DNA from: Deltaproteobacteria bacterium
Lineage (GTDB): Bacteria > Desulfobacterota > Desulfuromonadia > Geobacterales > DSM-12255
Length of the DNA stretch: 5,624 nucleotides
NCBI GenBank assembly: GCA_017861215.1
Contig: JAGFXN010000118.1
Coordinates: 1 to 5,624 of the forward strand
Direction: 5' to 3'
In this document: piece after piece, positions 1 to 5,176 of the stretch
Position numbering within the stretch: the first letter of the stretch is position 1
How the letters are laid out: every line of letters begins with the position of its first letter
The notes under the pieces: generated by a model
Databases searched by the model: none
Told to the model about the DNA's origin: nothing
What the model saw: only the letters and a program-made list of their open reading frames with translations
Made by a program: the position numbers and the translations under genes

Positions 1-2168
1 AGCGGTTTGAGCAGACCGGCCATATCCTTGATGGCGAGGATGTGCGCCCCCATCTGTTCCAGCTCTTTCGCCATGCCAACGTAGTATTCCAGCGGATACT
101 TGTCCCGTTTCGGATCGGTAATGTCGCCGGTATAGCAGATAGCCGCCTCACAGATCTTGCCGCTCTTGCGCACCGCCTCCATGGCGACTTTCATGCCGGT
201 GGTCCAGTTGAGCGAATCGAAGACGCGGAAGATATCGACGCCGGAGTTGGCGGCCTCCTCGACAAATTTCTGCACCACGTTGTCCGGATAATTGGTATAG
301 CCGACGGCATTGGAGCCGCGCAGCAGCATCTGGAAGAGAATATTCGGCACCAGTTCGGAGAGCTTGTGCAGCCGCTGCCAGGGGTCTTCCTTGAGGAAGC
401 GCATGGAGACGTCGAAGGTTGCCCCGCCCCAGCACTCCAGGGAGAAGAGGTCGGCACCGAGATAGGAGGTCGGTTCGGCGATTTTCAGCAGGTCATGGGT
501 ACGGACGCGGGTGGCGAGGTTGGACTGATGGGCGTCGCGCATGGTGGTGTCGGTGATCAGGAGCTTGTTCTGCGCCAGAATCCACTTGGACAGCCCCTCG
601 GGGCCGAGCTTCATAAAGAGATCCTTGCTGCCGGCAGGCCTGGGCTGCGTATAATCGATCTCCGGCACCCGCGCCTCGATCAGTTCAGCGGACTTCAGCG
701 GCTTGGCAACACCCGGCGAGCCGTTGACAATGACATCGCCGAGGAAAGAGAGCACCTTGCTGGCGCGGTCTTTCTTCTCCCGGAACCTGAGCAGCTCCGG
801 ATGTTTTTCGATAAAGGAGGTATCACAGTTCCCCTTGATGAACACCGGATGGGTAACCACGTTTTCCAGAAAACCGATATTGGTCTTGACGCCGCGCACC
901 CGGAATTCCTGCAGGGCGCGATTCATGATGGAAGCGGCATCCTTGAAGGTGAGGCCCCAGGAGCTGACCTTTACCAGCAGGGAATCGTAGTGCGGCGTGA
1001 TTTTGGCGCCGGTGAAGGCGTTGCCGGCGTCGAGACGGATGCCGCAGCCGGCAGCCGAGCGGTAGGTCGTCAGGGTGCCGAAATCCGGGGCGAAGTTGTT
1101 CCCCGGGTCTTCCGTGGTTATCCGGCACTGGATGGCATAGCCGCGCATGTCGATGGCGCTCTGCGAAGGGATATTGATCTCCGGATCGGAAAGCTTCATC
1201 CCCTCGGCAACCAGGATCTGGTTCTTGACGAGGTTCCGGCCGGTTATCATCTCGGTGACGGTATGCTCGACCTGAATGCGCGGGTTCATCTCGATGAAGT
1301 AGTGAGTCCCCTCGGTATCAACCAGAAACTCGATGGTGCCCGCATTGCGGTATTTGACGTGACCGGCTATCTTGAGCGCTGCGGTACAGAGCTCTTCGCG
1401 CTGGGTCTGGGTCAGGCAGAGCGCCGGGGCAAACTCCACCACTTTCTGATGGCGGCGCTGCACCGAACAGTCCCGCTCGAAAAAGTGGACGAGGTTGCCG
1501 TAGTTGTCGCCCAGCACCTGCACCTCGATATGCTTCGGATTCTCGATGTAGCGTTCGAGAAAGACGGCGGCGTTGCCGAAAGATGCCTGCGCCTCACTGC
1601 CGGCAGCAACAAGCCCTTCGAGCAGTTCCTTCTTGTTCCTGGCAACCCGCATGCCGCGACCACCACCACCGGCAGAGGCCTTGATGATGATCGGATAGCC
1701 GTGCTCCTTGGCAAATTTGAGCGCCTCCTCCTCCTTCTCGACCGGGTCTTCGGTCCCCGGCACCACCTGGACACCGGCAAGGATCGCCGCCTTGCGACCG
1801 GCAACCTTGTCCCCCAGTGCCCGCATCATATCAGCATCGGGGCCGATGAAAGCGATGCCGGCAGCCTCGCACTTTTCGGCAAAATCGGCATTCTCGGCGA
1901 GGAAGCCATAGCCGGGATGGATGGCGTCAACATCAGCCTTGAGGGCCAGGGCGATAATCTCGTCGATCCCCAGATAGGCGTCAATCGGCGCTTTCCCCTT
2001 GCCGACGAGATAGGCCTCGTCAGCCTTGTATCGATGCAGGGAGAGCTTGTCCTCCTCCGAATAGATGGCAACAGTGCCGATGCCGAGCTCCGTACAGGCG
2101 CGGAATATCCTGATCGCAATCTCGCCGCGATTGGCCGCCATGATCTTTCTGAATCTTCTCTTCTGCAT
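1..2168 (-). CDS. pyc: Pyruvate carboxylase, N-terminal 722 residues (3' end outside window)
   Basis: Biotin-dependent cytosolic enzyme that makes oxaloacetate from pyruvate, bicarbonate and ATP (anaplerosis and gluconeogenesis). The reading frame is open from ATG 2168 to the left edge. Residues 1-450 or so are the biotin carboxylase domain: ANRGEIAIRIFRA near the start, HPGYGFLAEN from H84, the glycine-rich ATP lid SAGGGGRGM at 165-173, and the active-site stretch EMNPRIQVEH at 293-302. The carboxyltransferase domain begins near 535 with TDTTMRDAHQS (D545, Q548), then LECWGGATFDV, LLRGSNAVGY (R617) and IKDMAGLLKP (K714, the expected carboxylated lysine). These four residues sit at a constant offset of four from Rhizobium etli D549, Q552, R621 and K718 as I remember them, so the central part has no net length change. 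BC fused to this CT order separates it from acetyl-CoA carboxylase and from split oxaloacetate decarboxylases. The metal-binding histidines and the biotinyl domain of a protein of about 1150 residues would lie beyond base 1. Transcribed away from the response regulator. Confidence 0.97.
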   Translation of the reverse strand, partial: MQKRRFRKIMAANRGEIAIRIFRACTELGIGTVAIYSEEDKLSLHRYKADEAYLVGKGKAPIDAYLGIDEIIALALKADVDAIHPGYGFLAENADFAEKCEAAGIAFIGPDADMMRALGDKVAGRKAAILAGVQVVPGTEDPVEKEEEALKFAKEHGYPIIIKASAGGGGRGMRVARNKKELLEGLVAAGSEAQASFGNAAVFLERYIENPKHIEVQVLGDNYGNLVHFFERDCSVQRRHQKVVEFAPALCLTQTQREELCTAALKIAGHVKYRNAGTIEFLVDTEGTHYFIEMNPRIQVEHTVTEMITGRNLVKNQILVAEGMKLSDPEINIPSQSAIDMRGYAIQCRITTEDPGNNFAPDFGTLTTYRSAAGCGIRLDAGNAFTGAKITPHYDSLLVKVSSWGLTFKDAASIMNRALQEFRVRGVKTNIGFLENVVTHPVFIKGNCDTSFIEKHPELLRFREKKDRASKVLSFLGDVIVNGSPGVAKPLKSAELIEARVPEIDYTQPRPAGSKDLFMKLGPEGLSKWILAQNKLLITDTTMRDAHQSNLATRVRTHDLLKIAEPTSYLGADLFSLECWGGATFDVSMRFLKEDPWQRLHKLSELVPNILFQMLLRGSNAVGYTNYPDNVVQKFVEEAANSGVDIFRVFDSLNWTTGMKVAMEAVRKSGKICEAAICYTGDITDPKRDKYPLEYYVGMAKELEQMGAHILAIKDMAGLLKP

Positions 2169-2174
2169 CAAAAA

Positions 2175-2180
2175 CCCCCC
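2175..2180 (-). promoter_or_regulatory. Candidate ribosome binding site of pyc (G-run)
   Basis: On the minus strand the start codon at 2168 is preceded by six Gs with a 6-base spacer, and further up by AAGG at 2183-2186. A G-run can pair with the CCUCC of the 16S tail if one G-U wobble is allowed, so this is an atypical but workable site. The in-frame ATG at codon 10 has only a weak AGAAAG before it and would remove the basic leader MQKRRFRKI, so the start at 2168 is preferred. Confidence 0.55.
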
Positions 2181-2218
2181 GACCTTTTTTATGGATAATT
2201 AAACTGCAAAAATCTGCT

Positions 2219-2248
2219 TAAATATTTTAGGTAAACTAAAAATATTTA
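2219..2248. repeat. AT-rich inverted repeat in the pyc leader
   Basis: TAAATATTTTAG (2219-2230) and CTAAAAATATTTA (2236-2248) are reverse complements apart from one extra base, separated by the 5-base loop GTAAA. It lies 51 to 80 bases upstream of the pyc start codon, inside the leader if the promoter at 2284-2312 is used. A further TATTTTAG follows at 2251-2258. It could be an operator for an AT-preferring regulator or a weak RNA hairpin. On the minus strand each TATTTTAG reads CTAAAATA, which contains a -10-like TAAAAT, but neither copy has a good -35 box at the right distance. The regulator is unknown. Confidence 0.6.
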
Positions 2249-2283
2249 GTTATTTTAGATACTTACGTAGCCTGCACTAGCGC

Positions 2284-2312
2284 ATAGAACCAGACTGCTG
2301 CTGAATTGTCAA
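2284..2312 (-). promoter_or_regulatory. Candidate sigma-70-type promoter for pyc
   Basis: On the minus strand a perfect TTGACA (2312-2307) is followed after 17 bases by TTCTAT (2289-2284), which matches the -10 consensus at only three positions. Transcription would begin near 2277 and give a leader of about 110 bases containing the AT-rich inverted repeat. The -35 box sits inside TTGTTGACAA (2306-2315), whose TTGT and ACAA ends are reverse complements, so it may overlap an operator. The -35 is strong and the -10 weak. Confidence 0.4.
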
Positions 2313-2315
2313 CAA

Positions 2316-2328
2316 GAATAATGACAGG
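2316..2328 (+). repeat. 13-base direct repeat, copy 1 (upstream of response regulator)
   Basis: GAATAATGACAGG occurs exactly here and again at 3235-3247, two bases after the response-regulator stop codon. The two copies bracket the gene and its presumed promoter. Identity ends at once on either side. An exact 13-base match is not very unlikely by chance in a window this size, so the repeat is certain but its meaning is not. Confidence 0.5.
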
Positions 2329-2412
2329 AGCAGAGTTCGCGCCTCTCCTGACAGCGGCAACGAAACCGGTGCGATGGAAAGGGGTGCCTGGAGGGGAAAC
2401 TCGTGTTACTAT

Positions 2413-2442
2413 TTGACCTTGCTCCGCCGGAAGTGATATATG
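2413..2442 (+). promoter_or_regulatory. Candidate sigma-70-type promoter for the response regulator
   Basis: TTGACC (2413-2418, five of six consensus bases) is separated by 18 bases from TATATG (2437-2442, four of six). Initiation near 2449 would leave a leader of about 35 bases before ATG 2484. The promoter lies inside the stretch that would be coding if the in-frame GTG at 2403 were the start, which supports the later start. Confidence 0.45.
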
Positions 2443-2449
2443 TTTTCAC

Positions 2450-2463
2450 GGTACCGTCGTACC
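2450..2463 (+). promoter_or_regulatory. Short hairpin at the predicted 5' end of the response-regulator mRNA
   Basis: GGTAC (2450-2454) and GTACC (2459-2463) form a perfect 5-base stem around the tetraloop CGTC. It begins at or just after the predicted transcription start and ends 10 bases before the AAGGA of the ribosome binding site. It could stabilise the 5' end or act as a small operator. It is short enough to be chance. Confidence 0.3.
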
Positions 2464-2473
2464 ACTTCAGGAC

Positions 2474-2478
2474 AAGGA
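2474..2478 (+). promoter_or_regulatory. Ribosome binding site deciding the response-regulator start
   Basis: AAGGA lies 5 bases before ATG 2484, with a second AGGA at 2469-2472. The in-frame GTG at 2403 does have GGAGGGG at 2391-2397 upstream, but it would add 27 residues that are not part of a receiver domain. The position of the first receiver beta strand (KILLVDD) right after Met 2484 decides in favour of this start. Confidence 0.7.
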
Positions 2479-2483
2479 CCCCC

Positions 2484-3233
2484 ATGGACAAAATTCTGCT
2501 GGTTGATGATGTGAAAATGCTCCGTGAGATACAGAAGGGGCTGCTTTCCTCTTCCCCGGTAGAGGTTCTTACCGCGGGCGATGGACGCGAAGCATTGTCC
2601 ATTATCCGCAAAGAGTTTCCTAACCTGGTTGTCATGGACAACCACATGCCGAACATGGATGGCGTTATCTGCTGCCGGGAGATAAAGGCCGATCCTCTCC
2701 TCAGGCATATTCCGGTAATCATGGTCACCAACGCCGTGAAGCATGCCGATCGGGAGGAATATCTGGCTGCAGGCGCTGATGACTGGCTGTCGAAACCGAT
2801 CGACGGCAAACTTTTTTTGTCCACCCTTAAAAAACATCTTCCGGCCATTGAATGCCGCGAGCCACGTGTCCCGCTTTCTGTGGAAGTAGGGGTGACTGCT
2901 GCTGATGGCTTCCATACAGGGAAGTCACAGGATATAAGCCTGAAAGGTATCCTGATTACCAGTTCATTCCAGCCTTCACCAGATGATGAGCTAAGGCTTG
3001 AGTTCGTGCTGCCGGGCAGCGCTGCCGCTACCGTGGTGAGAGGGAGGGTAGCCCGGGTCGGGAATAAAAAGGCTGACGGAAAATCGGGGATGACCTGCGA
3101 CTTTGGCGTTGAATTTATCGAGTTCATTGGGAAAGGGATTCCTTTCATCAGGAGAAGTGAGCTCGAAGCGTATGTGACACTGCACAATGCGGGTGACTTA
3201 TCTGCAACGGCAGCTCCCGTCGTGGGGGCGTGA
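2484..3233 (+). CDS. Response regulator with receiver and PilZ domains
   Basis: Predicted 249-residue cytoplasmic signalling protein. Residues 1-119 form a CheY-like receiver: acidic pair D8-D9 in KILLVDD, phospho-acceptor D52 in VVMDNHMPNMDG, switch threonine T82 in VIMVTN, and conserved K104-P105. All catalytic positions are present, so phosphorylation by an unlinked histidine kinase is expected. Residues 123 to about 225 form a PilZ domain, the usual c-di-GMP sensor: CREPRVPL at its start, DISLKG (D150, S152, G155; canonical DxSxxG), and DFGVEFIEF near its end. The first arginine of the usual RxxxR is cysteine here (C124; the second is R128), so nucleotide binding may be weak or absent. 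There is no DNA-binding domain, so output is probably through protein contact. The gene has its own candidate promoter, is divergent from pyc, and is followed by a 138-base gap before the isomerase. Target process unknown; motility or surface behaviour would fit the family. Confidence 0.93.
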   Translation: MDKILLVDDVKMLREIQKGLLSSSPVEVLTAGDGREALSIIRKEFPNLVVMDNHMPNMDGVICCREIKADPLLRHIPVIMVTNAVKHADREEYLAAGADDWLSKPIDGKLFLSTLKKHLPAIECREPRVPLSVEVGVTAADGFHTGKSQDISLKGILITSSFQPSPDDELRLEFVLPGSAAATVVRGRVARVGNKKADGKSGMTCDFGVEFIEFIGKGIPFIRRSELEAYVTLHNAGDLSATAAPVVGA

Positions 3234-3234
3234 T

Positions 3235-3247
3235 GAATAATGACAGG
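3235..3247 (+). repeat. 13-base direct repeat, copy 2 (downstream of response regulator)
   Basis: Exact second copy of GAATAATGACAGG, starting two bases after the TGA stop of the response regulator; the partner is at 2316-2328. The rest of the gap to the next start (3248-3371) has a weak 5-base inverted repeat (CAGGC 3318-3322, GCCTG 3329-3333), no T-run and no clear promoter, so whether the isomerase has its own promoter or relies on readthrough cannot be decided from sequence. Confidence 0.5.
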
Positions 3248-3357
3248 CGTCCTCATGGATAATGGCGTGGCACTGTAACCGGGATTTACATGCCGTCTTG
3301 AAATACCCCTCGAACATCAGGCCGCTCTGCCTGCAAAAACTAAAGTTCTTTATTTGA

Positions 3358-3363
3358 AAGGAG
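3358..3363 (+). promoter_or_regulatory. Ribosome binding site deciding the isomerase start
   Basis: AAGGAG lies 8 bases before ATG 3372 but only 2 bases before the in-frame ATG 3366, and it follows the TTG at 3354. This makes ATG 3372 the best start and gives a standard lipoprotein signal beginning MRTTF. Confidence 0.8.
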
Positions 3364-3371
3364 AAATGTTA

Positions 3372-4466
3372 ATGCGTACTACCTTTTCTGTTTATTTCAT
3401 TGCCATCTGTTCCGCCTCTCTGCTTATCGCCGGCTGTGCCGGTGAGAAAAGCACCCTCAAGAGCGAGCCTGTGCCGTTAGCGTCATCAGCGCCGGCGACA
3501 GGCAGCGAACCAGCGGCCAGGCCTGACCCGGCGGCAGCGGCAAAAGCTGAAGCGAAACCTGCAGGAAAAACTGACAGCTCGGCCAGTGACCCTGTTGCCA
3601 AAGTAGGCGCAACCGCAATTACCCGTGGCGAGCTTGAAAGAGCCATGACCGTTCTTGTCGCGCAGAACCGCATTCAGACCGGTGCTACTCCGGAAGAGGT
3701 AAAAGCAGCGCAGACAGCGGCACTCGATCAGCTGATTTTTGCCGAGCTGATTTATCAGGAGGGGATGAAAACGCCACCGGCCGATCTTGACAAGAAGGTT
3801 GATTTCAAAATGTCACAGAACAAGGGGAAATTTCCTTCTCCTGCCCAGTATGAAGAAGCACTGCAAAGCTCCGGCGTAACAGAGAAAGATCTCATCGAAA
3901 TAACCAGAAAAGATATTGTCATCAGCAACTATATCGAGACAAAGATTGTCCCGACTATCACGGTCAGTGACGAAGAGGTAAAGAATTTTTACGATGAAAA
4001 CAAGGCACGGCTGGGAGAGGAGCCGCAGGTAAAAGCCAGTCACATCCTGATCGGTGTTGACGCTGCCGCCACTCCTGAAGTCAAGGCGCAGGCGAAGGCA
4101 AAAGCCGAGGCGACCCTGCAGGAGCTGAAAGCCGGCAAGGACTTTGCCGCAACCGCCAAGACAGTTTCAACCTGTCCAAGCAAGGAGCAGGGAGGGGATC
4201 TCGGCTTCTTTGCGAAAGGGCAGATGGTACCTGAGTTCGAACAGGCCGCTTTTGCCCTCAAGCCGGGTGAACTGAGCGGCGTGGTTGAAACCCAGTTCGG
4301 CTACCATATTATCAAGCTGACGGAACGGAAAGAAGCGGAGCCTCCCAAACTGGAAGAGCTGCAGGAGAAGATAGCCGCTTTTCTCAAAGGGCAGAAAACG
4401 CAAAAAGCTGTCTTTGACTTCGTCACCAAACTCAGGAAAGAGTCGAAGGTGGAAGTGATGCTGTAA
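3372..4466 (+). CDS. PpiC-type (parvulin) peptidylprolyl isomerase lipoprotein
   Basis: Predicted 364-residue envelope folding factor that interconverts cis and trans prolyl bonds in exported proteins. Residues 1-22 are a lipoprotein signal: basic MR, a hydrophobic run, and the lipobox IAGC with C22 as the lipidated residue. Ala follows the Cys and there is no Asp at +2, so outer-membrane sorting is expected. Residues 23-73 are a low-complexity Ala/Pro/Lys/Glu tether. Residues 74 to about 205 resemble the helical SurA-type chaperone segment (DPVAKVGATAITRGEL onward). Residues 219-318 are one parvulin domain: VKASHILI (S223, H224), the Ala/Lys-rich helix, GGDLGFFAKGQM, VPEFEQAAF, and FGYHIIKL (F309, H312). 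A charged C-terminal helix follows. A single parvulin domain and the lipid anchor distinguish it from soluble E. coli SurA, which has two, and bring it nearer to PrsA-like and Geobacter PpiC lipoproteins. It ends just before a strong terminator and is convergent with ferritin. Client proteins are unknown. Confidence 0.93.
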   Translation: MRTTFSVYFIAICSASLLIAGCAGEKSTLKSEPVPLASSAPATGSEPAARPDPAAAAKAEAKPAGKTDSSASDPVAKVGATAITRGELERAMTVLVAQNRIQTGATPEEVKAAQTAALDQLIFAELIYQEGMKTPPADLDKKVDFKMSQNKGKFPSPAQYEEALQSSGVTEKDLIEITRKDIVISNYIETKIVPTITVSDEEVKNFYDENKARLGEEPQVKASHILIGVDAAATPEVKAQAKAKAEATLQELKAGKDFAATAKTVSTCPSKEQGGDLGFFAKGQMVPEFEQAAFALKPGELSGVVETQFGYHIIKLTERKEAEPPKLEELQEKIAAFLKGQKTQKAVFDFVTKLRKESKVEVML

Positions 4467-4491
4467 GCAGCGCTTATGGCACGCAAAGCAG

Positions 4492-4526
4492 AAAGAGCCC
4501 GGAGGCAACCCTCCGGGCTCTTTTTT
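4492..4526 (+). terminator. Intrinsic terminator after the isomerase, probably bidirectional
   Basis: GAGCCCGGAGG (4495-4505) and CCTCCGGGCTC (4510-4520) form a perfect 11-base GC-rich stem with the loop CAAC, followed by six Ts (4521-4526). Three A-T pairs (4492-4494 with 4521-4523) can extend the stem. It starts 25 bases after the isomerase stop. On the minus strand the same stem lies 30 bases beyond the ferritin stop at 4557 and is followed by only three Ts, so it probably serves both convergent genes, more strongly in the plus direction. Confidence 0.95.
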
Positions 4527-4556
4527 ATGAATACCGGTCAAGCGGTCAGGCAGCGG

Positions 4557-5066
4557 TCAAACGGCAGGCGGCGGAACGAACACCCTGGTGCCGAGTTCAT
4601 TGTCCAGCATCAGCTGACCGTAACCGTTATCGCCGATCATTTTCAGCTTGCCGATGATCTCCCGGTCGTTCTCCTCCTCCTCGATCTGCTCGGTGACGAA
4701 CCACTGCAGAAAAATCTGCGTGGCATGATCCTTCTCTTTCACGGCAAGCTCGGTCACGTCATTGATGCACTTGGTGATGAACTGCTCGTGCTTGAGGGTC
4801 TCCTCGAAGAAATTAAGGAGGTTACTGAAACTGCTGGCAGGTTTCGCCATCTTGTCCACCACTGCCTGCGCCCCCTGGCTGTTGATGTAGGTGTAGAACT
4901 TCATGAAGTGAACCATCTCTTCCTGGTACTGGACAGTGAACCAGTTGGCGCCCCCCTTGAAGCCCATCTCGTTTGCCGCCGCCGCCATGTTCAGATAGAG
5001 ATAGGCTGAAAACAGCTCCGTGTTCATATGCTTGTTGAGTGCCGCGTACATTGTTTTTGAAAGCAT
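4557..5066 (-). CDS. ftnA: Bacterial non-heme ferritin
   Basis: A 169-residue iron-storage protein expected to assemble into the 24-subunit cytoplasmic cage, oxidise Fe(II) and store Fe(III) mineral. The ferroxidase ligands fall at the same residue numbers as in E. coli FtnA: E17 and Y24 in TELFSAYLYL, E49, E50 and H53 in QEEMVHF, E94 in LKHEQF, and E126, Q127, E129 and E130 in TEQIEEEE. The third-iron-site glutamates typical of bacterial ferritins are therefore present. There is no Met at position 52 (it is Val), as expected for a ferritin rather than a heme-binding bacterioferritin, and the length is normal for a full four-helix bundle plus short fifth helix. It starts at ATG 5066 behind a strong AGGAGG and ends in VPPPAV. 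It is convergent with the isomerase and lies 110 bases downstream of slipin on the same strand. A separate promoter candidate suggests independent expression. I saw no clear Fur-box-like palindrome upstream. Confidence 0.97.
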   Translation of the reverse strand: MLSKTMYAALNKHMNTELFSAYLYLNMAAAANEMGFKGGANWFTVQYQEEMVHFMKFYTYINSQGAQAVVDKMAKPASSFSNLLNFFEETLKHEQFITKCINDVTELAVKEKDHATQIFLQWFVTEQIEEEENDREIIGKLKMIGDNGYGQLMLDNELGTRVFVPPPAV

Positions 5067-5073
5067 TGAGACT

Positions 5074-5079
5074 CCTCCT
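5074..5079 (-). promoter_or_regulatory. Strong ribosome binding site of ferritin
   Basis: On the minus strand AGGAGG stands 7 bases before ATG 5066, a full match to the anti-Shine-Dalgarno core at near-ideal spacing. It fixes the start and suggests high translation, as is usual for a storage protein. Confidence 0.85.
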
Positions 5080-5092
5080 TGTAATTTTCTCC

Positions 5093-5122
5093 ATACTACC
5101 CGTCCGGGCCACCGGCAAGCAA
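5093..5122 (-). promoter_or_regulatory. Candidate promoter for ferritin
   Basis: On the minus strand TTGCTT (5122-5117, three of six consensus bases) is followed after 18 bases by TAGTAT (5098-5093, four of six including the key A and T). Transcription would start near 5086, giving a leader of about 20 bases before ATG 5066. The spacer is GC-rich and the -35 weak, so an activator or a different sigma factor is possible. Readthrough from slipin is the alternative, since no T-run terminator separates the two genes. Confidence 0.35.
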
Positions 5123-5176
5123 CAACAGATACGGCAAGTCCTTATCCGTAGAGAAGCATTGCCGGCTCTTCTGCCG

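Larger units (their letters stand above)
2169..2483. other. Divergent intergenic region between pyc and the response regulator
   Basis: This 315-base stretch has no convincing gene. Its pyc-proximal part (about 2185-2260) is strongly AT-rich and holds an inverted repeat and two exact copies of TATTTTAG (2223-2230 and 2251-2258). The middle (about 2280-2315) has a consensus-like minus-strand -35 box. The distal part carries a plus-strand promoter candidate and a short hairpin just ahead of the response-regulator start. CAGGAG at 2325-2330 and CTCCTG at 2345-2350 form a 6-base inverted repeat with a 14-base loop, no T-run and no clear role. Confidence 0.7.

Noticed and set aside
42..2198. Plus-strand open frame of 718 codons antisense to pyruvate carboxylase
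   Set aside because: It is a shadow: the opposite strand encodes a full set of pyruvate carboxylase motifs in order, while this frame shows no recognisable domain. Long antisense open frames are common opposite GC-rich genes with biased third positions.
2309..3256. Minus-strand open frame of 315 codons opposite the response regulator
   Set aside because: It is Ser/Arg/Pro-rich with no domain, and it fully overlaps a receiver-PilZ gene whose motifs are clear.
3318..3333. CAGGC/GCCTG inverted repeat as a terminator for the response regulator
   Set aside because: The stem is only 5 bases with a 6-base loop and no T-run follows; it also lies 85 bases past the stop.
3354..3371. Upstream starts of the isomerase (TTG 3354 and ATG 3366)
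   Set aside because: TTG 3354 lies before the Shine-Dalgarno site and ATG 3366 is only 2 bases after it; ATG 3372 has the right spacing and gives a normal lipoprotein signal.
3240..3371. Sigma-54-type promoter ahead of the isomerase
   Set aside because: A TGGCAC at about 3270 resembles the -24 element, but no TTGC-type -12 element follows at the required spacing.
4476..5009. Plus-strand open frame of 177 codons opposite ferritin
   Set aside because: It begins before the terminator hairpin and runs antisense through ferritin; no motif is seen and the ferritin frame explains the sequence.
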